This document shows positions 1 to 8,009 of a stretch of 64,000 nucleotides of DNA, one piece after another. The position numbers and the translations under genes are program-made. Positions within the stretch are counted from its first letter, which is position 1. The number at the start of each line of letters is the position of its first letter. The notes below the pieces were generated by a model. That model made no database searches. It worked only from the letters and a program-made list of their open reading frames with translations, and was not told the origin of the DNA. The stretch covers positions 34,728 through 98,727 of the forward strand of contig NZ_AYYO01000005.1 of NCBI RefSeq assembly GCF_001436225.1, given 5' to 3'. The stretch is from Lacticaseibacillus sharpeae JCM 1186 = DSM 20505 (GTDB taxonomy: Bacteria; Bacillota; Bacilli; Lactobacillales; Lactobacillaceae).

Positions 1-36
1 GAAATCTGGGGTACCCATAAAAATAACTGAGGTCAA
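1..36 (-). CDS. fmt: Methionyl-tRNA formyltransferase, N-terminal fragment
   Basis: Only the first 12 codons lie in the window, reading MTSVIFMGTPDF from a TTG start at 36. This is the typical N-terminus of Fmt, which formylates initiator Met-tRNA with 10-formyl-THF. An AGGAG ribosome site at 45-49 sits 8 bases before the TTG. It follows priA on the same strand after about 80 bases, the usual priA-fmt order in Firmicutes. The rest of the gene is outside the window, so identity rests on this short match plus context. Confidence 0.8.
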   Translation of the reverse strand, partial: MTSVIFMGTPDF

Positions 37-115
37 ATGCTTCACTCCTATTTTTTACATACGTTAATTACTTATCATTATGCCAGCAAGTGCGCCGACA
101 TGGTACTGTATTTCA

Positions 116-2407
116 TTAAACAAACGATAAAGGCTCGCGGTCGAACGCAATCTGGAAGCCACTACGCGAGCTCGTCTGCGTTGTCTCGAGCATCTGTGCA
201 AGGGTGGCGGTCAGGTGTGGCTCCCGCTTGTACTTCACCACAATCTGGTAATAATACCGGCGCTTGAGCCGGGCAATCGCCCCACGCGTAGGCCCGAGAA
301 TCACCGCCCCATCGCTGAGCTGGTCGCGGAGCATATCCGCTAAGCGAAATGCCGCCTTGGCCGCCTGATCTTCCACCTCATGACTAACCGTCAAACGGAA
401 GGTGAAGAAGTATGGCGGGTAACCGCCCTCGTGCCGCATGTGCATTTCATACCCGAAGAAGCGCTCGTAATCCTGGCGCTGGGCGAGCTGAATCGCATAA
501 TGATCCGGATTGTACGTCTGAATGTATACTTCACCAGGCTTGTCCGCCCGGCCCGCCCGGCCACTAACCTGCGTTAACAGCTGGAACGTGCGCTCACTGG
601 CCCGAAAGTCGGGCAGTCCGAGCGCCGTGTCCGCGTTGATGACCCCCACAAGGGTCACGTCGGGAAAATCCAGCCCCTTCGCAATCATCTGGGTGCCCAG
701 CAGGATGTCGGCCTCGTGGTTGCCAAATTGTTTCAGCAGCCGGCTGTGCGCCCCCTTGCGCCGCGTCGTATCCACGTCCATGCGCAAAATGCGGGCGTCA
801 GGCAGCAACTTGGTCAGCGTCTGTTCAACCTTTTCGGTCCCCGTCCCGTAGTAGCGAATCTTGGGCGAGTGGCAACTTGGACACTCCCGCGGAATGGGTT
901 CTTCGTGGCCGCAATAGTGGCACCGCAAATTGTGGGTATCCATGTGCAGTGTCAGTGAAATATCACAGTTGGGACATTTGGCCACATAGCCGCATTCCCG
1001 GCACATCACAAACGACGAAAAACCGCGGCGGTTGAGCATCAGCACACTCTGTTCGTGCTTTTGCAGACGCGTCTTTAACGCGTCCAGCAGCTGCTGGGAA
1101 AAGTCGCCGGACTCGTTATCCAGTTCGCTTTGCCGCATATCGACCACGTGCACTGGTGGCAGTGGCTGAGCGTTCGCCCGTTTTGGCATCATCAGCTGGG
1201 TGTAGACGCCCTTTTCGGCCCGGGCGCGCGACTCCAAACTAGGCGTCGCTGAACCGAGCACCACCGGCGCGTGGTTGTAACGTGCGCGCCACAGCAAGAC
1301 ATCGCGGGCGTGGTAGCGCGGCGCATCCTCTTGCTTGTAAGTGGCTTCGTGTTCTTCATCCATGATGAGCACGCCAATGTTTTGGAGTGGTGCGAAGGCC
1401 GCACTGCGCGCACCGACCACCACGTGGGCTTCCCCGCGGGCAATCCGGCGCCATTCATCGTAGCGTTCGCCATTCCCAAGGCCTGAGTGCAGCACCGCAA
1501 CGTCACTACCGAAGCGGCCCTTTACGCTGCCCACCATCTGCGGTGTGAGGCCGATTTCCGGAACCAACATGAGCGCCGTTCGCCCCGCCGCACGCGCCTG
1601 CGCAATCAGCTGCAGGTAGACTTCCGTTTTTCCCGACCCGGTGACCCCTTCGAGGAGAAAAGTCTGCGCGGTCTTGCTGGTCACCGCCGCCGCAACCGCA
1701 GCGTAAGCGGTCTGCTGCTGGGCAGTCAGCGTCAGTGGCTGCGTGCGGTCGCGGTCATCCAGATCCGAATATGGCGTCCGGTAAATTTCGCGTTTTTCTG
1801 CGCGCAACCAGCCCAAAGTCACCGCCTTGTTAATGGTGGTGCGGTCGACATCGAGCTTTTTTTCCAGGTGGCTCACCTGGATTCCATCCGGTGCAATCTT
1901 GCCCGCAATCAATGCCTGGAGCAACGCTAACTGCCCCTTCGCATTCGGGCGCACCGTCGCGAGTGCAGCCTGATACTGCGCCACCGTCAGCGCGGGCACG
2001 ACGAATGCAAACACTTGGGCGCGGCCCTTGTCCACGACCACCTGCTGATGATTCTTGAGCAGCTTGGTTTCGGTGCGCAGTGCTCCTGGCAACATGGTCT
2101 GAATACAGGTAATCCAGAAGGCGTAACTGTCGTCGGCGAGCCACCGTGACAGTGCCAGCCGTTCCGCATCCAGCACCGGCTTCTTATCCAGTACTTCCTC
2201 AATGGGCTTAAGTTCACCATCAAAGTCAGCGGACTCGGGCAACTCGACCACCATGCCCATGACGCGGCGGCTGCCATTGCCGAAGTTCACCACCACGCGC
2301 ACACCAGGAACAACTTGATCTGCCAGTGCGGCCGGAATCGCATAATCATATGGCTGGTTGGTTTGCTGTGTTGGTACATCGACAACCACTTTGGCAACTG
2401 CTGGCAT
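116..2407 (-). CDS. priA: Primosomal replication restart helicase PriA
   Basis: PriA reloads the replisome at stalled forks as a 3'-5' superfamily 2 helicase. The protein has 763 residues, normal for Firmicutes. An N-terminal DNA-binding domain is followed by a Walker A motif GVTGSGKT near residue 253 and a DEEH box near residue 350. A zinc-binding insertion with eight cysteines in CxxC pairs lies at about residues 465-515, and a helicase C lobe follows. The ATG at 2407 is chosen because AAAGGAG lies just upstream; 18 further codons are open upstream but lack a ribosome site. It lies between rpoZ and fmt, the conserved order. Confidence 0.97.
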   Translation of the reverse strand: MPAVAKVVVDVPTQQTNQPYDYAIPAALADQVVPGVRVVVNFGNGSRRVMGMVVELPESADFDGELKPIEEVLDKKPVLDAERLALSRWLADDSYAFWITCIQTMLPGALRTETKLLKNHQQVVVDKGRAQVFAFVVPALTVAQYQAALATVRPNAKGQLALLQALIAGKIAPDGIQVSHLEKKLDVDRTTINKAVTLGWLRAEKREIYRTPYSDLDDRDRTQPLTLTAQQQTAYAAVAAAVTSKTAQTFLLEGVTGSGKTEVYLQLIAQARAAGRTALMLVPEIGLTPQMVGSVKGRFGSDVAVLHSGLGNGERYDEWRRIARGEAHVVVGARSAAFAPLQNIGVLIMDEEHEATYKQEDAPRYHARDVLLWRARYNHAPVVLGSATPSLESRARAEKGVYTQLMMPKRANAQPLPPVHVVDMRQSELDNESGDFSQQLLDALKTRLQKHEQSVLMLNRRGFSSFVMCRECGYVAKCPNCDISLTLHMDTHNLRCHYCGHEEPIPRECPSCHSPKIRYYGTGTEKVEQTLTKLLPDARILRMDVDTTRRKGAHSRLLKQFGNHEADILLGTQMIAKGLDFPDVTLVGVINADTALGLPDFRASERTFQLLTQVSGRAGRADKPGEVYIQTYNPDHYAIQLAQRQDYERFFGYEMHMRHEGGYPPYFFTFRLTVSHEVEDQAAKAAFRLADMLRDQLSDGAVILGPTRGAIARLKRRYYYQIVVKYKREPHLTATLAQMLETTQTSSRSGFQIAFDREPLSFV

Positions 2408-2448
2408 GACATCCGCTCCTTTCAAATACTGAATACATTTTAACATAA

Positions 2449-2487
2449 GACAGGCCCACATCCGTATACTTCAGATGTGGGCCTGTC
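2449..2487. other. Perfect 14-bp stem hairpin between rpoZ and priA
   Basis: Bases 2449-2462 and 2474-2487 are exact reverse complements, with an 11-base loop. No run of T follows the stem on either strand, so it is not a canonical intrinsic terminator. It could attenuate or process the gmk-rpoZ-priA transcript. Confidence 0.6.
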
Positions 2488-2540
2488 GTGGTTATTCAAA
2501 GTTACGGTTAAAGCAACGTGCGTGGTTGCAGACCGTTAAA

Positions 2541-2819
2541 CTACTTTTCCGCGTCGTCTTCGCGTGCGCGTTCAACGTCTTCTTCACGGTCAAGACGTTC
2601 AGCGTCACGTTCGAGCAGCTTGGATGCAGGGTCGATGATTACATCGCCGGCTGCAACTTCTTCAAGTGCCTGCCCAACCGTGCGGGGTGACTTGTATTCG
2701 CTCAGCGTGCGAATCCCGTCAGCCTCAAGCTGGTGTGCCCGCTTAGCCGCAAGCACGGCCAGTGAGTAACGTGATGGGACATTTGCAAGCAGCTTATCAA
2801 TAGATGGGTAAACAATCAT
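2541..2819 (-). CDS. rpoZ: DNA-directed RNA polymerase omega subunit
   Basis: Omega helps fold and assemble RNA polymerase by binding beta-prime. The 92-residue product begins [11 protein letters not shown] and carries the omega core ([16 protein letters not shown], then a [17 protein letters not shown] segment). It ends in a highly charged tail rich in Asp, Glu and Arg, common in lactobacilli. The ATG at 2819 has an AGGAG site. It lies downstream of gmk on the same strand, a conserved pairing. Confidence 0.97.
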   Translation of the reverse strand: MIVYPSIDKLLANVPSRYSLAVLAAKRAHQLEADGIRTLSEYKSPRTVGQALEEVAAGDVIIDPASKLLERDAERLDREEDVERAREDDAEK

Positions 2820-2900
2820 TTCGCATTCTCCTTTTTAGACGGACGTCGAAAAATCGGCGCTGGCCAATACTGACCACATACATACTAATTATCTTCAGAC

Positions 2901-3518
2901 CTACTTGGCGTGGGTCAGCATCTCGGTGTAATGGTCCAGCACCCGCTGCACGCGCAGGTGTTCACTCTTGATGATGGATTCGATGCGTTCAACCGCAAGC
3001 TCAACCTTGTCGTTCACCACGGCATAGTCATAGTTGGACATCATCTTCAGTTCACCGACAGCCTTGGCGACCCGGCGTTCAATCGTCGCCTGATCATCAG
3101 TTCCGCGACCCTCAAGACGGTGCTTGAGTTCGTCGAGGTCTGGTGGGGTCAGGAAGATGAACGCTGCGTCAGGACACTTCGCACGGACCTGCATGGCACC
3201 ATTAACTTCAATCTCGAGCAGGACGTCACGGCCCTGATCCAAGGTTTCGTTAACATAGCGCAACGGGGTACCATAGTAGTTACCCACGTACTGCGCATAC
3301 TCCAGCATCTGGCCGTTCGCGATTTCTTCCTCGAACTGTTCCTTCGTACGGAAGTAATAATCAACCCCGTCAACTTCACCCGGACGCATCTTGCGCGTCG
3401 TCATGGATACGGAATACTTGAAGTCACGGAATCCGGAATTCATCATGGCCTGGCGTACGGTTCCCTTGCCGACCCCTGATGGTCCGGACAGAACGATTAA
3501 CATTCCCCGTTCTGGCAT
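2901..3518 (-). CDS. gmk: Guanylate kinase
   Basis: Phosphorylates GMP to GDP with ATP, in purine nucleotide synthesis and salvage. The chosen start gives 205 residues, the family norm, with the P-loop GPSGVGKG at residues 12-19 and the guanylate kinase core ([19 protein letters not shown]) around residue 40. The start at 3518 is preceded by GGGAGGA at correct spacing; an in-frame extension upstream to 3641 has no ribosome site and looks non-coding. It probably starts the gmk-rpoZ-priA-fmt operon. Confidence 0.97.
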   Translation of the reverse strand: MPERGMLIVLSGPSGVGKGTVRQAMMNSGFRDFKYSVSMTTRKMRPGEVDGVDYYFRTKEQFEEEIANGQMLEYAQYVGNYYGTPLRYVNETLDQGRDVLLEIEVNGAMQVRAKCPDAAFIFLTPPDLDELKHRLEGRGTDDQATIERRVAKAVGELKMMSNYDYAVVNDKVELAVERIESIIKSEHLRVQRVLDHYTEMLTHAK

Positions 3519-3666
3519 TAGATAAAGTCCTCCCAATCTGTCTACGTATCCATCCATTTTGCGCCAAAATTGCCGTAAACGCAAGGTTTTTCGCACACTC
3601 AGCAAAAATCCGGCATGCACGTCGCGACAATTTCTCGCCATCGCCCAAAAAATATTTTAATGGGGG

Positions 3667-3695
3667 TTGCATTTGAGAACATCCGTTCGTATAAT
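3667..3695 (+). promoter_or_regulatory. Sigma-A promoter with an embedded LexA (SOS) box
   Basis: TTGCAT (3667-3672) and a consensus TATAAT (3690-3695) are separated by exactly 17 bases. The spacer holds AGAACATCCGTTCG (3676-3689), which matches nine of the ten fixed positions of the Gram-positive LexA/DinR box CGAAC-N4-GTTCG. A repressor bound here would block polymerase. LexA control is inferred from the match and its placement. Confidence 0.7.
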
Positions 3696-3730
3696 GAATT
3701 TATCAAACAGATGTTCGGAGGACGATTATC

Positions 3731-4033
3731 ATGGACATGCAAAAGAGTACCTTATCACGCGTTGAAGAAACAATTCGGTCATCATACCGGCAGATTTTTG
3801 CAATCGACGAACCAGCCGTTGAAATGCCGCAAAATCAGGTTAACCTCTTTGCAGAGCGCGCACTCCAGCAGCACATGATGGTCGGCGTCACCTTCCGCAA
3901 CCAAGAACACTCTGTGGTCGGCCGTTTCACCCACCAATTGAACGCCAGCACCTACCTACTGCACGACCAGGCCAAGAATCTCGACCAGCTAGTGCCCTTG
4001 GCGCAGTGTACTTTCATCCAGCGCCTCGACTAA
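3731..4033 (+). CDS. Small protein of unknown function, predicted SOS-controlled
   Basis: A 100-residue soluble protein without signal peptide or membrane segment. I do not recognise its family with certainty. The C-terminal half (residues about 50-100) alternates short hydrophobic strands, and this pattern loosely resembles the small beta fold of YolD-like proteins, which often accompany SOS-induced Y-family polymerases; that is a guess. An AGGACG-type ribosome site precedes the ATG. A strong promoter with a LexA-type box lies 35 bases upstream and a strong terminator follows, so it is a single-gene unit. It sits between gmk and the merR/SDR pair, with recN beyond. Confidence 0.75.
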   Translation: MDMQKSTLSRVEETIRSSYRQIFAIDEPAVEMPQNQVNLFAERALQQHMMVGVTFRNQEHSVVGRFTHQLNASTYLLHDQAKNLDQLVPLAQCTFIQRLD

Positions 4034-4047
4034 AATAACTTTACCCG

Positions 4048-4080
4048 CGCGGCGTACCGATGAGGACGCCGCGTTTTTTT
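4048..4080 (+). terminator. Intrinsic terminator after the LexA-box gene
   Basis: An 8-bp GC-rich stem (4048-4055 with 4066-4073) is followed directly by seven T residues (4074-4080). It ends the small plus-strand gene and faces the 3' end of merR. Confidence 0.9.
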
Positions 4081-4084
4081 GACG

Positions 4085-4513
4085 TCAATTCTGCTTTGCG
4101 GTCGCCGCCAGCTTCTCCTGGCGCACATACTCCTGCTCCGCGTTAATAATCTTGACCGCTTCAGGCGAATTGTAGATGTCCAGCTTGTAGTCAATTTCGT
4201 GCAGGTTGGCAGCTAGCTGCTGCTGTTTGGCCACCACCGCCGCACGGTGCCGGGCTAAAAGCGCACGCCGCGCATCGATTGTAGTTGGTCCGGCCATCAC
4301 GTAATCGATGTACTGCTTGATGTCGCTGATTTTCATCCCCGTGTCCTTCAAGCAGCAAATGGTGTGGATCAAATTCAGGTCTGTGTCCGTGAACTCGCGG
4401 TAGCCCGCGGCGTTGCGCAATACAAACGGCAACAATCCCGCCTTATCGTAGAACCGCAAAGTGTAGATGGACAGGTTAAACTTGGCGGCTACCTCTTTAA
4501 TCGAATAAGTCAT
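4085..4513 (-). CDS. MerR family transcriptional regulator
   Basis: 142 residues with a classic N-terminal MerR winged helix (MTYSIKEVAAKFNLSIYTLRFYDKAGLLPF) and a long C-terminal dimerisation helix of about residues 80-125. No cysteine cluster for metals is present in the C-terminus, so it belongs to the metabolite- or stress-sensing group, as in the adhR/yhdM-type regulators that control oxidoreductases. It is divergent from the SDR gene, and the intergenic region has the overlong-spacer promoter that MerR proteins activate. The SDR gene is the expected target; the inducer is unknown. Confidence 0.9.
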   Translation of the reverse strand: MTYSIKEVAAKFNLSIYTLRFYDKAGLLPFVLRNAAGYREFTDTDLNLIHTICCLKDTGMKISDIKQYIDYVMAGPTTIDARRALLARHRAAVVAKQQQLAANLHEIDYKLDIYNSPEAVKIINAEQEYVRQEKLAATAKQN

Positions 4514-4523
4514 AATTTTCTCC

Positions 4524-4554
4524 TTGCTCTAGAGTGTACTCTAGGGTTTAGCAT
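4524..4554 (+). promoter_or_regulatory. MerR-type promoter with 19-bp spacer and palindromic operator
   Basis: TTGCTC (4524-4529) and TAGCAT (4549-4554) are 19 bases apart, the overlong spacing MerR regulators correct by DNA distortion. A perfect 7+2+7 palindrome, CTAGAGT-GT-ACTCTAG (4529-4544), fills the spacer. It reads toward the SDR gene at 4598. Confidence 0.8.
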
Positions 4555-4597
4555 ACATATTTGTCAGGAAAATCACAAGTAAATTCGAGGTTAGAAC

Positions 4598-5623
4598 ATG
4601 TCTGAAACAGTATTAATCACCGGGGGCAACGGCTTTTTGGCCCAACACATCATTAAGCAATTACTGGAGCAGGGCTTTACGGTCCGCGCCACGGTTCGCG
4701 CGTTAGCCAAGGCGGACGCGGTGCGGGTAACCATGATTGCAAATCAGGTGCCGCACCTGGAGCGGCTGACTTTTGCCGAACTTGATCTAACCCAGGACAC
4801 TGGCTTTGACGCCGCGATGCAGGGTGTCACTTACGTCATGAGCGTCGCCGCGCCCGTGTTTGTCAACGGCAAAACTGCGGATGCACAAACCGCTAATGCC
4901 GCCACTGCGGGCACCTTGCGTATTCTGCAAGCGGCTGAACGGGCCCATGTGCGCCGGGTGGTTATGACCGGCAATCTCGGGGCGGTCGGCTTTAGTAATT
5001 TTGACCCGCACCACCAAACCACAGAGGCCGACTGGACGGATGTCAACCAGCGCAATCTTTCACCCTACGAAAAATCTAAACTGGTCGCAGAAAAAGCGGC
5101 CTGGGATTACTTACGGGCAACGAGCAGCCCACTAGAGTTCGCCGTCGTGAATCCGGGCGCCATGCTCGGGGCCGCGCTCGATGCCCACGTTTCCGGCAGC
5201 TTCGGGTTGGTCACTAACCTGCTAGACGGAACCATCCCCGCCCTGCCGCAGATGTCCGTTAACGTCATTGACGTCGCGGACGCTGCCACGATTCACGTAC
5301 GCGCACTCACCACGCCGGCAGCGGCGGGCAAACGGTTCATTGCCGTTGCCGATCAGCCGATTTCGCTACCCGCAATGGCCCAGCTGATTCGCAGCCACTA
5401 CCCGCAGCTTGCGGGCAAGGTGCCGCACCGGCAGATTCCCAACTGGTTACTCGCGGTCATGGCCAAGTTTAACGCGCAAGCAAAAGAAGCAAATATGCTG
5501 CTGCGAATCAATCACGACGTCAGCAACCAGCGCGCCAAGTCGGTGCTGGGGTGGACCCCAACCAGTACCGCGGAGCAAGCCGTGCTGGGTGCACTCAAGA
5601 CGATCATCGCCAGCCGCGCGTAA
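4598..5623 (+). CDS. NAD(P)-dependent extended SDR / epimerase-family oxidoreductase
   Basis: 341 residues. The N-terminus has the Rossmann motif TGGNGFLAQH (residues 8-17), and the catalytic YxxxK appears as YEKSK near residue 155, so this is an extended short-chain dehydrogenase of the dihydroflavonol-reductase/epimerase type. These enzymes reduce aldehydes or ketones with NADPH, or act on sugar nucleotides; the substrate cannot be read here. GAGG precedes the ATG. Control by the divergent MerR protein suggests a role in detoxifying reactive carbonyls, which is inference. A strong shared terminator separates it from recN. Confidence 0.9.
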   Translation: MSETVLITGGNGFLAQHIIKQLLEQGFTVRATVRALAKADAVRVTMIANQVPHLERLTFAELDLTQDTGFDAAMQGVTYVMSVAAPVFVNGKTADAQTANAATAGTLRILQAAERAHVRRVVMTGNLGAVGFSNFDPHHQTTEADWTDVNQRNLSPYEKSKLVAEKAAWDYLRATSSPLEFAVVNPGAMLGAALDAHVSGSFGLVTNLLDGTIPALPQMSVNVIDVADAATIHVRALTTPAAAGKRFIAVADQPISLPAMAQLIRSHYPQLAGKVPHRQIPNWLLAVMAKFNAQAKEANMLLRINHDVSNQRAKSVLGWTPTSTAEQAVLGALKTIIASRA

Positions 5624-5661
5624 AAAAAGAGGATTCAGCCATCGAGTTCTGAATCCTCTTT
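5622..5661. terminator. Bidirectional terminator between the SDR gene and recN
   Basis: A 13-bp perfect stem (5626-5638 with 5649-5661), flanked by A-rich and T-rich ends, lies between two convergent genes and can end transcription from both sides. Confidence 0.9.
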
Positions 5662-5665
5662 GCGG

Positions 5666-7366
5666 TTATTTGACTAATTTAGCTCTGGTTTCGTGCGCCA
5701 TCCGTAGCAGTTCCTTGGCGTGTTCCACCGTCAGCGGCGTGATCTCCTCACCCGCTAACATGCGGGCCAGTTCATCGACGCGGGCATCTTCAGATAGCGG
5801 CGTGACGGTGCTCTGAGTCCGACCGTCAACGACCTCCTTACCAATCTTGTACTCGTGATTGGCCATGGCCGCAACCTGGGGCAGGTGCGTAATGCACAGA
5901 ACCTGCGAGCTGGCCGCGATGGTCACAATCTTATTGGCAATGGCCTGGGCAACGCGGCCGGAAACCCCGGTGTCCACTTCGTCGAAGATAATGCTCGTCA
6001 CACCGTCTGCTTCCGCAAAGATGGTCTTAAGCGCCAACATAATCCGTGACAGTTCACCACCACTAGCGATTTTGGCCAATGGTTGCGCCCGTTCACCAGG
6101 GTTGGGCTGGATGTAAAACTCAATCTGGTCGTGCCCGAATGCGGAGTACTCATCTTCTGGGACCGGGGCAAAATTGACGCTAAATACAGTCTTCGCCATG
6201 TACAGTGACTTGAGCTGCGCGTGCACCGCATCTTCCAATTTGGCCGCCGCCGCATGTCGGGCCTTGGTTAACCGGCCACCAAGTTCGACAATCTGGGCGC
6301 GCAAATCCGCGACCTGCTCTTCCAGCCCGTTGGCGTCAGCTTCCGTGGCTTCCATAGAGGCCAACTCTTTCTGCGCCTTTTCCCCGTAAGCAATGACCGC
6401 CGACATGGAATCGCCGTATTTACGCCGCAGCTGCTGCAAGTTATCCAGCTGCTCTTCAACGGCGTTCAGCCGATCTTCATCCCACTCCAGACTGTCCATC
6501 TGGCGGGACAAGTCCTTTTGCGCATCCTGCAGGGTGTAATAGGCCCCAGCGATATTTTCGGCAATCTCCGCATACTCGGGGTCCAGATTGCCGATATCCG
6601 CCATCGTGGACTGGGCGGTGTCGATGGCATCCAGCGGGTTGAACTCCTCATCGCTCAGGACTCCGTACGCTTCCGCCAGACTTTCCTGAATTCGCTGGAA
6701 GTTCGCCAAACGGTCACGTTCAACTTCCAGCTCTTCTTCCAGATTCGGGGTCAGGTTAGCCGCACTAATCTCATCCACCTGGAACCGCAACATGTCCAGC
6801 CGCTGCGCCCATTCCTGCTCATTGGCGTTCTTCTTGCGCAAGGCTGCAGCGCGCTGCTGGTAAGTGGCAAAGACACCGGTGTATTCGCTCAGTAGCGCCT
6901 GCAACTCGGGCCCGCCAAATTGGTCGAGCAAATGGACGTGGGTCTCCGGTCGGGTGAGCTCCTGGTGCTCATTTTGGCCGTGAATATCCACGAGCGTTTC
7001 GCCGATGGCCCGAAGCGTACTGGTGTTGACCAGGGTTCCGTTCACGCGGCAAACGTTGCGACCACTAGCGTACAGGTCCCGTTCCAGCAGCACCTGGCCG
7101 CCGTCCAGTTCCAGGTCAACCTTGGCCAGTTCCGCTTTGGTGTGCTCGTTGTCTGCAGCGTAGAACATACCCTGGAGCGTCGCCTTCTTCGTCCCCGTCC
7201 GGATGAACTCACTTGAAGCGCGCGCACCCGCGAGCAGCAAAACCGCATCGATAATGATGGATTTCCCCGCCCCGGTTTCCCCGGTCAGTGCCGTCATGCC
7301 TTTTTCAAAACTCAGGTCAAGGGATTCAATTATCGCAAAATCATGAATGACTAATTCTTGCAGCAC
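5666..7366 (-). CDS. recN: DNA repair protein RecN
   Basis: SMC-like ATPase that acts early at double-strand breaks. 566 residues. The Walker A motif GETGAGKS is at residues 29-36, a long coiled-coil middle region spans about residues 150-370, and the ABC signature ASGGELSRIMLALK and Walker B IIFDEVDTGVSG lie in the C-terminal third. The start is GTG at 7366 with GGAGG 7 bases upstream. It directly follows argR, the conserved Firmicutes order; next to recN one usually finds gmk, but here the small gene and the merR/SDR pair intervene. Confidence 0.97.
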   Translation of the reverse strand: MLQELVIHDFAIIESLDLSFEKGMTALTGETGAGKSIIIDAVLLLAGARASSEFIRTGTKKATLQGMFYAADNEHTKAELAKVDLELDGGQVLLERDLYASGRNVCRVNGTLVNTSTLRAIGETLVDIHGQNEHQELTRPETHVHLLDQFGGPELQALLSEYTGVFATYQQRAAALRKKNANEQEWAQRLDMLRFQVDEISAANLTPNLEEELEVERDRLANFQRIQESLAEAYGVLSDEEFNPLDAIDTAQSTMADIGNLDPEYAEIAENIAGAYYTLQDAQKDLSRQMDSLEWDEDRLNAVEEQLDNLQQLRRKYGDSMSAVIAYGEKAQKELASMEATEADANGLEEQVADLRAQIVELGGRLTKARHAAAAKLEDAVHAQLKSLYMAKTVFSVNFAPVPEDEYSAFGHDQIEFYIQPNPGERAQPLAKIASGGELSRIMLALKTIFAEADGVTSIIFDEVDTGVSGRVAQAIANKIVTIAASSQVLCITHLPQVAAMANHEYKIGKEVVDGRTQSTVTPLSEDARVDELARMLAGEEITPLTVEHAKELLRMAHETRAKLVK

Positions 7367-7389
7367 GTTAGCCCCTCCATTTTTACTTG

Positions 7390-7839
7390 TTAGTCGAGTA
7401 CCATCCGCATTTCTGCATAAAGTTCACGCGCCGCTGCCTCCGACCGCGCAATCATGAGCAGGCTCGAGTCAGTGGGCACCGTCGCAAAAATCCGGTCGTC
7501 GTGGTGGGAAGCAATGAGGCTCGCCACCGCGGGGCCACTACCAGGAGTAAGTTCCATGTTGACGAACTTATCCTGCACCTCGACGTTTTGCAGCGCGGAG
7601 ACAATCATCCGGTCGCCCTTGCCGGCGGTTTCGGTGCGCGCAATCGGCATACTGTAACGGTAGCGCCCAGCATCGATTGGCACCTTCACGAGTGCCATAT
7701 CCTTGATGTCGCGTGAGACCGTCGCCTGTGTCACCGCCATGCCGGCATCCAGCAGCAGCTTGACCAACTGATCTTGGGTTTCAACGACATTACTCGTCAG
7801 AATCGAGCGAATTGCTTCTTGCCGTGTTTGCTTTGCCAT
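7390..7839 (-). CDS. argR: Arginine repressor ArgR/AhrC
   Basis: 149 residues: an N-terminal winged helix with the ArgR pattern ATVSRDIKDM near residue 40, and a C-terminal arginine-binding oligomerisation domain (ELTPGSGPAVASLI, residues about 100-115). It senses arginine and represses biosynthesis or activates catabolism. No arginine pathway genes are in the window, as is usual for the copy next to recN. GGGAGGA precedes the ATG. The upstream region has a TATAAT (complement of 7921-7926) and a 40-bp palindrome just beyond it. Confidence 0.95.
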   Translation of the reverse strand: MAKQTRQEAIRSILTSNVVETQDQLVKLLLDAGMAVTQATVSRDIKDMALVKVPIDAGRYRYSMPIARTETAGKGDRMIVSALQNVEVQDKFVNMELTPGSGPAVASLIASHHDDRIFATVPTDSSLLMIARSEAAARELYAEMRMVLD

Positions 7840-7940
7840 ACTTATATCCTCCCAGCGATTCCGGGTATTAATCCGGCTCTTCGCACCGCTTGCTCAATGG
7901 GTAGCGGCTCTATACGTATCATTATACAGGTAAAAGGACG

Positions 7941-7980
7941 TAATAAGCGCATAATATTCATGAATATTATGCGTTTATTA
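7941..7980. promoter_or_regulatory. 40-bp near-perfect AT-rich palindrome upstream of argR
   Basis: Arms 7941-7960 and 7961-7980 are complementary at 19 of 20 positions; the exception is G7947 against T7974. There is no spacer, and the central 26 bp are perfect. It sits 14 bp upstream of a TATAAT reading toward argR and downstream of the tlyA stop. No T-run follows on either strand, so an operator for a dimeric regulator, possibly ArgR itself, is as likely as a terminator. Confidence 0.6.
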
Positions 7981-8009
7981 GGAACTACTATTCACTTAAC
8001 AGCATAAAT

